From DASXAI01 sp963728985 (lineage in GTDB: Bacteria > Actinomycetota > Acidimicrobiia > Acidimicrobiales > Ilumatobacteraceae): a DNA stretch of 64,000 nt. The first letter of the stretch is position 1. Each line of letters begins with the position of its first letter. The notes below the pieces were generated by a model that saw nothing but the letters and a program-made list of their open reading frames with translations, was not told where the DNA came from and searched no databases. Positions 1-6,769 of this stretch are shown piece by piece. Made by a program: the position numbers and the translations under genes. Location: positions 1 through 64,000 of the forward strand of contig CAVSME010000009.1 of NCBI GenBank assembly GCA_963728985.1, given 5' to 3'.

Positions 1-420
1 GAGCAGCTGATGCGTGCTCGCGGAAGCGTCGTGGCATCCGCCTGCAGCTCACCTCGCCGAAGTCCGGGACAGGTCGGCGCTGAGCACGAGAGTGAACGGG
101 AATCCTCGTGGATCGAGCTGCGCGTGGCGGGCCCGTCGAGTTGCTCTTCCCAAGGCCGATGCGTCGCATCGCGGCCGTGCGGTGGTCCGCTACTCCGGGG
201 CGCTCGCTGGCTGGCCGGGTGAGATGAGGTGCTCGACGCCCCGAAGATGGTGAGCTGGGCACGGTTGCGGTGTCAGGTCAGCTGCGTGCGTCGCCCCAGC
301 GTGGGTGCTGGGCGCGGATCGTGGCCAAGGCCGGGTGGGGTCGGCGCACCGCACTCACCTGGCGTTCTAGGGACGCGTGCAGCGTCGGGTCGAAACTGCC
401 GATCGGGGCACAATGTCGCG
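1..420. other. No recognisable gene
   Basis: All open frames here are short and have the arginine/proline/alanine-rich look of out-of-frame GC-rich DNA. I see no family resemblance, no clear ribosome binding site, no tRNA and no repeat. The window starts inside the accessory island, so this may be decayed island sequence. Confidence 0.5.
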
Positions 421-1254
421 ATGCCAGACGAGCACGACGACACCACCGCATTCCGAGGGGCCCAGTTCACCGGCGTGGATTTCACTGGCGCGACCTTTCG
501 CGATTGCGACTTGCGACGAGTGAAGATCGTCGACTCGTGGCTCGTCGACGTGAACGTGTCTGGGCTCATCGGCGATGTCGTTGTGAACGACGTCGATGTG
601 ACCGCCTTCGTGGAGGCCGAGCTCGATCGGCGTCATCCCGAGCGTGCGCAGGTCCGCGAGATGCAAGCGGCGGACGACTACCGCAAGATGTGGGACACCA
701 TCGAACGCCTCTGGTCCGACACGGTGGCCCGGGCGCGACGACTGCCCGAGGACGCCCGACAGGAGCGGGTCGATGATGAGTGGTCGTTCGTCGAGACGCT
801 GCGCCACCTGGTGTTCGCCACGGACGCCTGGGTTCGTCGTACCGTGCTCGACGAGCCGATGCCCTATCACCGACTCGGTTACGCCTACAGCGGCTATCCG
901 GCCTCCGATGCGGCGGCGATCGGTGTCGACCTCGCGGCGCGCCCGTCCTTCGACGAGGTGATCGATGTACGAGCCGATCGCATGGCCGTGATGCGCCGCG
1001 TTGTCGACGGACTGACCGACGATGAGCTCGAGCGGCTGTGCGCACTGTCGCCCGCGCCGGGCTATCCCGATGAGTCCCGCACGGTCGGGCGGTGCTTGCG
1101 CGTCGTGATGAAAGAGGAATGCGAGCACCGCCGCTACGCGGTGCGCGATCTCGCTGTCCTCGAAGCGCGGATTCTGAGAGCCCACCGATCCCCGAGCCCG
1201 CTCGTTGGCGCGACCATCCCCGACGTGCCCCTCAGGGCGCTGACACCGCACTGA
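421..1254 (+). CDS. DinB-family protein with N-terminal pentapeptide-like repeats
   Basis: Predicted 277 aa. Residues ~8-60 show a pentapeptide-like run (AFRGAQFTGVDFTGATF, then DCDLRRV), and the rest is a DinB/YfiT-like four-helix bundle: the WDTIERLWSDTV helix, HLVFATDAW, and a late EECEHRRYAVRDL helix. DinB-like proteins are often metal-dependent thiol transferases or hydrolases, with His ligands spread over three helices. His residues at HLVF and EHRRY are plausible ligands. The ATG at 421 is chosen because the open frame upstream of it is low-complexity and the pentapeptide run begins right after it. Substrate unknown. It lies in the island, with no operon partner. Confidence 0.75.
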   Translation: MPDEHDDTTAFRGAQFTGVDFTGATFRDCDLRRVKIVDSWLVDVNVSGLIGDVVVNDVDVTAFVEAELDRRHPERAQVREMQAADDYRKMWDTIERLWSDTVARARRLPEDARQERVDDEWSFVETLRHLVFATDAWVRRTVLDEPMPYHRLGYAYSGYPASDAAAIGVDLAARPSFDEVIDVRADRMAVMRRVVDGLTDDELERLCALSPAPGYPDESRTVGRCLRVVMKEECEHRRYAVRDLAVLEARILRAHRSPSPLVGATIPDVPLRALTPH

Positions 1255-1380
1255 CCTGCCGATCGGTGCTCCGGCTTCGCACACAGAACGACGACACAGA
1301 ACGACGCGGTTCTCGACCGTCACCGCACGCAGAAGGGTGTCGGGGCGCCCTTGTGCCGGCGGTCGGGGACGGTTGCCTAG

Positions 1381-1767
1381 TCAGCCCACTACAGGGCGCT
1401 GCTTTCGGAATGAGTTCTTCCGAACGATCTTGTCGTCACGAACCGTGAGAAAATCGCAGCCGAAGACATCGACGCGACTGCCATCGCCAAGCGTGCCGGT
1501 CAATCTCCACTCCGACACGCCGTAGTCATCGGAGATCACAAAGTGACGGCCGCCGCCCCAGTTCGCGTCGGGCATGGAGTGGAACACGTCGACGAACGCC
1601 GCCTTCACCTGCGCCCAACCCTCGAACGTCCGGCCGTGGGACTCCGGCCCAGCGGAGGCCTCAAACACGCAATCGTCGGCGAACAAGATCATGAGTCGGT
1701 CGATGTCGTGGCTGTTCCACGCGTGGGTGTGTTCGACGAGCAGACGCTCCAGATCCTCGCGCTCCAC
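1381..1767 (-). CDS. NTF2-like / SnoaL-type nuclear transport factor 2 family protein
   Basis: Predicted 128 aa, typical for a SnoaL-like cone-shaped fold. It opens with a helix and then AWNSHDIDRLMILFADDCVFE, the usual start of this family, and ends with strands VDVFGCDFLTVRDDKIVRK. Members are ligand-binding or isomerase/hydrolase-type proteins, and the substrate cannot be told from sequence. The GTG start at 1767 is favoured by a strong GGAGGT seven bases upstream; the frame is open further upstream but that part does not look like protein. It stands just left of the IS110-like element. Confidence 0.75.
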   Translation of the reverse strand: MEREDLERLLVEHTHAWNSHDIDRLMILFADDCVFEASAGPESHGRTFEGWAQVKAAFVDVFHSMPDANWGGGRHFVISDDYGVSEWRLTGTLGDGSRVDVFGCDFLTVRDDKIVRKNSFRKQRPVVG

Positions 1768-1970
1768 GTCAGACCTCCGGATGTAAGGATCGCAGCATCG
1801 TAGGTCTCGCCCAGCGGCCCCCGGCCAGTCTGCGCCACGCGACGCGGCTCCTCGCAAGGCATCTCCGAAGATTCTGCTTGAGACTGCGGGTGGCGTTGCG
1901 GCTGGTTCGTAGCGTCTGGGGGGTCCCGACGGGGTAGCTCACGAAGTGCCTGCTGCCGGTGTTCGCTGGT

Positions 1971-1990
1971 TGGCTTTCGAACGAAGAGCC
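1971..1990 (+). repeat. Left subterminal inverted repeat of the IS110-like element
   Basis: TGGCTTTCGAACGAAGAGCC pairs with the right copy at 3200-3218 with one gap and two substitutions. It is itself a near palindrome (CTTTCG/CGAAG), so it could also fold as a hairpin in an RNA read from the left end. Confidence 0.6.
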
Positions 1991-2100
1991 TTCCGTCGGG
2001 GCCCTCGCCGCGATGTGGCTCGAAAGAGGAACGTGCACGACGATTCCGAAGCAGGAGTGCCCTCGCGGTCTTCAACTCAGATGAGACGACGGAGGTACTC

Positions 2101-3132
2101 ATGACGGTGATCATCGGCGTCGATCCGCACAAGGCGACCCACACCGCGGTGGCGATCGACAGCACCGAAGTCGAGCTCGGCCGAACCCGGGTGCGAGCAA
2201 CCCACAAGCAAGTGCCCCACCTGTTGGCGTGGGCCGAACCTCTCGGGGCTCGCACGTGGGCGATCGAGTCCGCCACCGGGCTCGGCTACCTGCTGGCCCA
2301 GCAGCTGGTCGATGCCGGCGAGACCGTGCTCGACGTGCCCGCCACCCTGGCGTCGCGGGTGCGGGTGCTGGGCACGGGGCGTTCGGACAAGAATGATCCG
2401 AACGACGCCTTGTCGGTGGCGATCGCCGCTCTGCGAACCCGGGCCTTGCGCACCGTTCGCGGCGCCGACCACGGCGAGGTGCTGCGCTTGTTGGCCAAGC
2501 GCAACATCGACATCGGCAACCATCGCACCCGGGTCGTGTGCCGCCTCCACAACACGATGATGGAGCTGGCACCGGGCGGCATCGCCAAGGAACTCAACGC
2601 TTCTGATGCGGTCGCGCTGCTGGCGGCGATCGAACCGGCGAACCCGGTCGAACAGACACGACACGCTCTCGCCGGCGAGCTGTTGGCCGAAGTGCAACAA
2701 CTGGATGCGCAGCTGAAGGAATCGCATCGACGGATCCGCGTCGCCGTCAAAGCATCCGCAACGACCCTGACCGACCTGTTCGGCGTCGGCCCGGTCATCG
2801 CCTGCTATCTCATCGGCTTCACCGGCGACGTCGGCCGATTCGCCAACCGCGACCAGTTCGCCGCCTACAACGGCACCGCCCCGGTCGAGCGTTCCTCGGG
2901 CGGACGGGTCGTGCATCGGCTGTCCCAGCGCGGCAACCGCCGCCTCAACCACGCCCTCCATCTCGCAGCTGTCTGCCAGATCCGCCAACGCCACTCCGAC
3001 GGACGCGTCTACTTCGACCGCAAGCTGACCGAGGGCAAGACCAAGAAGGAAGCGCTGCGAGCGCTCAAGCGCCAAGTCAGCAACGCCGTCTACCGCCAGC
3101 TCCTCATCGACGCCGACCACGCCGCACGCTGA
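2101..3132 (+). CDS. IS110 family transposase (DEDD RuvC-like plus Tnp20 domain)
   Basis: Predicted 343 aa, normal family length. The N-terminal RuvC-like DEDD domain starts with IIGVDPHKATHTAVAID (first catalytic Asp) and continues with WAIESATGLGYLLAQ and the GTGRSDKNDPNDA segment. The C-terminal Tnp20/HhH-like domain has LFGVGPVIACYLIG, FAAYNGTAPVE and GNRRLNHALHLAA, which carries the catalytic Ser region of the family. It starts at ATG 2101 behind GGAGG. The gene is intact, so the element could be active. Confidence 0.93.
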   Translation: MTVIIGVDPHKATHTAVAIDSTEVELGRTRVRATHKQVPHLLAWAEPLGARTWAIESATGLGYLLAQQLVDAGETVLDVPATLASRVRVLGTGRSDKNDPNDALSVAIAALRTRALRTVRGADHGEVLRLLAKRNIDIGNHRTRVVCRLHNTMMELAPGGIAKELNASDAVALLAAIEPANPVEQTRHALAGELLAEVQQLDAQLKESHRRIRVAVKASATTLTDLFGVGPVIACYLIGFTGDVGRFANRDQFAAYNGTAPVERSSGGRVVHRLSQRGNRRLNHALHLAAVCQIRQRHSDGRVYFDRKLTEGKTKKEALRALKRQVSNAVYRQLLIDADHAAR

Positions 3133-3199
3133 GCGGGTCCGGGAGGGCAAGCAGGAACGTCTCTGTTGTCCAGCGTGACCGGCTCGCATCCTGAACACC

Positions 3200-3218
3200 G
3201 GCTCTTCGGACGAAGCCA
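3200..3218 (-). repeat. Right subterminal inverted repeat of the IS110-like element
   Basis: GGCTCTTCGGACGAAGCCA on the + strand, the inverted partner of 1971-1990. It lies 68 bases after the transposase stop and is internally palindromic (CTTCG..CGAAG). Confidence 0.6.
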
Positions 3219-3418
3219 CTCCCAGACCCGCCCCACAACCTACGCGCGAGCACATCCGTCTAGGTCCACGCGCCCCGAACCCGCCTCGAGCAGCCCTTGA
3301 CTCAAAGAGGATTCGGTCGGGGACAGCAATCGCGCCGCGCCGAGATCTGATGCCGATCTGTAGGTTGTTCGCGGTGCGGGAGGTCCCGGCCCCTTGAACG
3401 TGGGGATCGCTCGTCGCC

Positions 3419-3741
3419 TCAGGCGGCGGTACCGGCTAGCGCATCGCCGCCGACTGGCAGCGATGAGATGTCGATGCCGTAGAGGTCGGCCACGTTGTCG
3501 CACAGGATGGCGCGAGTCTGCTCGGCCGTGAGCTGGACCGTCTGCTCGTCGAGCAGCGCCTGGCTCCACGGCCAGGTCGAGTCCGAGTGCGGGAAGTCGT
3601 TCGCCCAGCAGAGGCGCCGCCAGTTGACCTGATCGACGTTCCTGAACGCGACCCAGTCGTCTTGGAAGGTCATGTAGATGTGCTCGCGGAGTACTCCGAC
3701 GGCGTCCTAGCGATGTTGGCGGTGAGCCACTTGCGATGGCG
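3419..3741 (-). pseudogene. Amidohydrolase, C-terminal remnant
   Basis: Only the end of a metal-dependent amidohydrolase (amidohydrolase_2 type) is left. LREHIYMTFQDD, WANDFPHSDSTWPWS and ILCDNVADLYGID match the last strand and helices of that barrel, with the Asp of NDFPHSD being the usual late metal or catalytic residue. Just upstream, RHRKWLTANIARTPSEY reads in another frame, so the two parts are joined by a loss of one base near 3693 (TAC-CTC became TACTC). Everything N-terminal is missing: the sequence runs straight into the LLM remnant at about 3745. Non-functional. Confidence 0.75.
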
Positions 3742-3748
3742 GCCCTAG

Positions 3749-4249
3749 GCAGTCCTTCGTCGGCTGGGGGCGCAGCCGAACGCCCTTCACCTGGAAGTAC
3801 TCACCGTCGAAGTCGGCGCCGCCGGTCGCCAGGAGCTGCTTCAAGAGCTGGAGGCCTTCGTCGAAGCGACCACGCGCTTCGTTCTGGTCGATGCCGAGGC
3901 CGTTGTACTCGCGCCGGCCGAGTCCGCGGCCGACGCCACAGATCACATCCCGATCCGCGCCGAGGAAGCTGTCGAGCATGTTGACGTCCTCGGCCACGCG
4001 CACCGGGTTGTGCCACGGGAGCACGACCACCATGGTGCCGAGGTCGACGCGCTCGGTGACACCGGCGATGTAGGTCAGGTACTGCAACGGGTTCGTCACC
4101 ATCGTGTACGGGGTGAGGTGGTGCTCGATCGTCCACACCGAGTCGAAGCCCAGTTCGTCGGCCAGGCGGGCGAGGGTCAGTTCCTCGTTGAACACCTCCC
4201 GATCGGACTTTGCAGGACGAGCCGGTACCTCCTCTCCGCGCTCCTCGGC
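3749..4249 (-). pseudogene. LLM-class flavin-dependent oxidoreductase, middle part of a split gene
   Basis: This reads as a luciferase-like monooxygenase: FNEELTLARLADELGFDSVW, EHHLTPYTMVTNP, LGTMVVVLPWHNPVRVAED, and then GRFDEGLQLLKQLL before the reading ends at RPQPTKD. It lacks its first residues, which lie on the other side of the IS1380-like element at 5890-5940. It also lacks roughly its C-terminal half, replaced by an amidohydrolase remnant. LLM and amidohydrolase genes are often neighbours in actinomycetes, so a deletion between two adjacent genes explains the right-hand junction. Confidence 0.85.
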
Positions 4250-4269
4250 CTAGCCCGGACGTTGCAGTA
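4250..4269 (+). repeat. IS1380-like element, left terminal inverted repeat
   Basis: CTAGCCCGGACGTTGCAGTA, matching the complement of 5871-5890 at 18 of 20 positions. Confidence 0.88.
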
Positions 4270-4439
4270 AGGAGTCGAGCGGGTGGGTGTTGGGGTGTCT
4301 GGGCTCGTGTCGTCGGTCGCGAGGAGCGGGCTCGGGGCGCGCGTCGAGCGGAGTCGGCTTGGAGGGGTCGTGTCGGCGTCGCCGTGGTGGTGTCAGGGCA
4401 TGCGACGCCAGGGTGTTTGCCGCGCCGTGGTGAGCAGGT

Positions 4440-5768
4440 TCAGCCGGGAAGGGCGACACGTAACCGTTTGAAGGCGAGGACGATGTCGTCAACCCAGGGC
4501 CAGGTGTGCTGGAACCGCACGACGGTCTGGCGGCCGGTGTGAGCGATGGTGGCGGCGGCGTGGAACACGCGGTGACGGAGCCGTTTGGGTTCGGCGACGG
4601 CGAGGGCACCGTGGAAGCAGATGCGCTGGGACCAGGCCATGAGGTCTTGAGCGATCAGCACCAGCTGCAGCCAGGTGTCGTTGCACACAATGTCGATGCA
4701 GGGCAGGTTGCGCAGTCCGGTGTCTTTGGCGGCCCGGATGCGGTTCTCGACGTGGGCGCGGTGACGGTGCCGGAGTTCCAGGGCGGCGATGTCGGTGTCG
4801 GTCTGGTCGGTGATGAACAGCTGATGGCGGAACCCGTTGTCGATGTCGAACAAACTGAGCTGGGCGCCGGGATGGGGTCGTTCTCGACGGGCGATCACCC
4901 GGGTCCCGGGCGGCCAGGCGTGTTCGATCAGGTCGGTGAGCTCGATGACCCAGGCGCCGTCGCGAACGGTGCCGTCGGTCTCCACCGCCGCCCGCCAGTC
5001 TTCTTCTTGGGCCAGCAGCAAGGCGTTTCGGGCTCGCTGGTCGACGGGCAGGCCGCTGGAGAATCGCACCCCCCGGTCTCGGCAGCCGTCGATGAAGTCA
5101 TGGGTGGCGCCGGCCGAGTCGGTGCGCACCAGCATCTCCATCTCGTCGCTGGACATGGGCAGCTGGGCCAGGGCCCGGTCGAGGGTCTCGAGATGATCAG
5201 CGGCGTTGTTCGACCCGGCCCGACCCGGACGCAGCAGACCGGCCAGGGCCTCACCGGTCTCATCGAGATAGGCGACGATCGGGTAGAAGCCGAACCCGTG
5301 CTTATAGGTGGCGGTGGCGTCCTGCTTGTCGGAATGAGCGTCCAGGAGCGTGCCGTCGAGGTCGATCACGATCTCGTCGGGTGCCGCGCCGGCCGCCCAC
5401 GCCACCGCTCTCGCCGCGGCGCGAACGGCGGCGATGTTGCGCAGCCCGTCGGCGTGCACCGAGTCGATCACCCGGAACACCGTGGCATCCGACGCCACCG
5501 CGCCGAACAGGTCAGGCTGGTTGCGGAGCACGGCGATGTCGGCCAGACAGTCGCCGCCATCGGCCAGCGACACCGCCAACTGCGTAAGTACGACACCGGG
5601 ATCATGGACCGAACGACGTTGACGGGTATGCGTCATCGCCGCCGACATGCTGTCGGTGAGACCGACTCGATCAGCCAGCTCGGCCAGCAGCAAGGCGCCA
5701 GCATGACCCGCCACACCCTTGCCATCGCCGGTCACCTTCACCCGCCGCGCCGCCCGTGTACCGTTCAC
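4440..5768 (-). CDS. IS1380 family transposase (DDE group 1)
   Basis: About 442 aa from GTG 5768, which has a GGGAGGG upstream; a TTG at 5810 in the same frame would add 14 residues but has no ribosome site. Family marks are IVIDLDGTLLDAHSDK (first Asp), KHGFGFYPIVAYLDETG, LVRTDSAGATHDF (second Asp) and the HVENRIRAAKDTGLRNLPC segment carrying the catalytic Glu. The gene reads without interruption. About 170 bases separate its stop from the left terminal repeat and hold no other gene. Confidence 0.92.
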   Translation of the reverse strand: MNGTRAARRVKVTGDGKGVAGHAGALLLAELADRVGLTDSMSAAMTHTRQRRSVHDPGVVLTQLAVSLADGGDCLADIAVLRNQPDLFGAVASDATVFRVIDSVHADGLRNIAAVRAAARAVAWAAGAAPDEIVIDLDGTLLDAHSDKQDATATYKHGFGFYPIVAYLDETGEALAGLLRPGRAGSNNAADHLETLDRALAQLPMSSDEMEMLVRTDSAGATHDFIDGCRDRGVRFSSGLPVDQRARNALLLAQEEDWRAAVETDGTVRDGAWVIELTDLIEHAWPPGTRVIARRERPHPGAQLSLFDIDNGFRHQLFITDQTDTDIAALELRHRHRAHVENRIRAAKDTGLRNLPCIDIVCNDTWLQLVLIAQDLMAWSQRICFHGALAVAEPKRLRHRVFHAAATIAHTGRQTVVRFQHTWPWVDDIVLAFKRLRVALPG

Positions 5769-5870
5769 TTTCGAAGTGCCCTCCCGCTCGGCCGACTGAA
5801 CCTTCGACAAGTGCAGTCTTGCCTGGCAGGAGGGCTGCTTCGCGGACCGGGCCCGTCACGCCCCAGTCAC

Positions 5871-5890
5871 TACTGAAAGGTCCGGGCTAG
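5871..5890 (-). repeat. IS1380-like element, right terminal inverted repeat
   Basis: TACTGAAAGGTCCGGGCTAG on the + strand, complementary to 4250-4269 with two mismatches. Confidence 0.88.
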
Positions 5891-5940
5891 CGGTCCCAAT
5901 CGACGTAGTTCTGATTGAAGATCGTCACCCCGACGCGCAC
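5890..5940 (-). pseudogene. LLM-class oxidoreductase, N-terminal piece of the split gene
   Basis: GTG at 5940, preceded by AAAGGAG, begins VRVGVTIFNQNYVDWDR, the standard first strand of a family of luciferase-like monooxygenases. Reading stops at the IS1380-like terminal repeat. On the far side of the element the frame resumes with AEERGEEVPARPAKSDREVF. The two pieces are in the same frame if CTAG is counted once, although the joined codon would then be TAG. Confidence 0.85.
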
Positions 5941-6267
5941 GGATGGCTCCTTTGCGACTCCCGGGGCCCCGTGACCCCTCCAGCCCGACGCTAGAAGGCT
6001 GCAGCCACGGACGCCAAGGCGTTCGACACCGCAGGCGACAGACGCCTGGCGCGAAACAGCCTCCCTGGTCGTCGTTGACCAGGGAGGCCGTCGCTGAGCG
6101 CTTCGAGGGGGGCTCGAAGGTGATCGTCTCTCCGAGAAGTAGAGCATCGCGACGCCACTGCCCACCTGGGCCGCATGGCCCTTCTGTCACCGAAAGCGTG
6201 GCTCTGACGGCGGCGCGTGAGCGCGACACGGGGTGATACGTTTTTGTCCCCATCGAAGGGAGGGAAC
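5941..6267. other. Intergenic stretch upstream of the split LLM gene and the GYD gene
   Basis: Divergent intergenic region between the interrupted LLM gene (leftward) and the GYD gene (rightward). The only structure I see is the hairpin at 6059-6088. No convincing reading frame is present on either strand. Confidence 0.5.
6059..6088. terminator. Perfect 12-bp hairpin, terminator-like
   Basis: GCCTCCCTGGTC and GACCAGGGAGGC form a perfect 12-base-pair stem around a 6-base loop. There is no T-run on either side, so it may be a factor-dependent terminator or a remnant of another element. Direction unknown. Confidence 0.45.
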
Positions 6268-6591
6268 ATGGCCAAATACCTGATTAAAGCGTCCTACACG
6301 ATTGAAGGGGCCAAGGGGTTGGCGGAAGCCGGAGCCTCCAACCGCCTGGAGGTGCTCAAGAAGACCCTGGCCAGCGTCGGAGGCTCGATGGAGTGCATGT
6401 ATTGGGCCTTCGGGGCGGACGACGCGCTCCTGATCGTGGACCTGCCCGACAACGTGGCTGCGGCGGCTTTGGCGACTGCCGTCGGCAGTTCAGGAGCAGT
6501 CAAGAGCTACGAGACGGTCGCGCTGCTCACCGCCGAAGAGATGGACCGAGCCGGCAAGATGACCGTGGACTATCGACCGCCCGGTCGTTGA
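6268..6591 (+). CDS. GYD-domain (dimeric alpha-beta barrel) protein
   Basis: Predicted 107 aa from ATG 6268 behind GAAGGGAGGGA. It begins AKYLIKASYTIEGAKGL and contains YWAFGADDALLIVDLPDN, matching the GYD family of small ferredoxin-like alpha/beta proteins of unknown function common in soil actinobacteria and proteobacteria. No catalytic residues are known for the family. It stands alone in the island. Confidence 0.85.
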   Translation: MAKYLIKASYTIEGAKGLAEAGASNRLEVLKKTLASVGGSMECMYWAFGADDALLIVDLPDNVAAAALATAVGSSGAVKSYETVALLTAEEMDRAGKMTVDYRPPGR

Positions 6592-6769
6592 CTTCGGAGG
6601 ACGCGCCACTCTGCACGCGCGCCGCCTCGGCCGCCAGCACCTCATGCTCGGCCACCACCCGCTGGTATTCCACGTACATCCGATGCATCTCGTCGGGCGC
6701 GATGCCTAGCACCCGAGCATTGTTCCAACTCCGGCATGAGGCCGCGCCGGTGGCGGGAGGCTTGCCGAG

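Larger units (their letters stand above)
1971..3218 (+). mobile_element. IS110-family insertion sequence (inner bounds)
   Basis: The element is defined by an IS110-type transposase gene plus two related 19-20 base sequences in opposite orientation at 1971-1990 and 3200-3218. The coordinates are those of the inverted pair, so the true ends may lie slightly outside. IS110 elements make no target duplication and use a structured bridge RNA from a non-coding end, so exact ends cannot be set from one copy. About 110 bases lie between the left repeat and the transposase start, and about 70 follow its stop. Confidence 0.65.
4250..5890 (-). mobile_element. IS1380-family insertion sequence
   Basis: 1641 bases bounded by inverted repeats that match at 18 of 20 positions, with one transposase gene inside. 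The outermost CTAG appears at both ends. It may be part of the repeat or a 4-base target duplication; taking it as the duplication restores the reading frame of the interrupted LLM gene. No longer duplication is visible, as only CGG is otherwise shared by the flanks. Confidence 0.88.

Noticed and set aside
5891..5893. CGG as the IS1380 target duplication
   Set aside because: Three bases shared with 4246-4248 is weak, and using it puts the LLM pieces out of frame, unlike CTAG.
6592..6712. Leftward frame after the GYD gene with protein-like stretch (NNARVLGIAPDEMHRMYV, YQRVVAEHEVLAAEAARV)
   Set aside because: No start with a ribosome site, overlaps the end of the GYD gene, and no family recognised. 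It may be a remnant but I could not support it as a gene.
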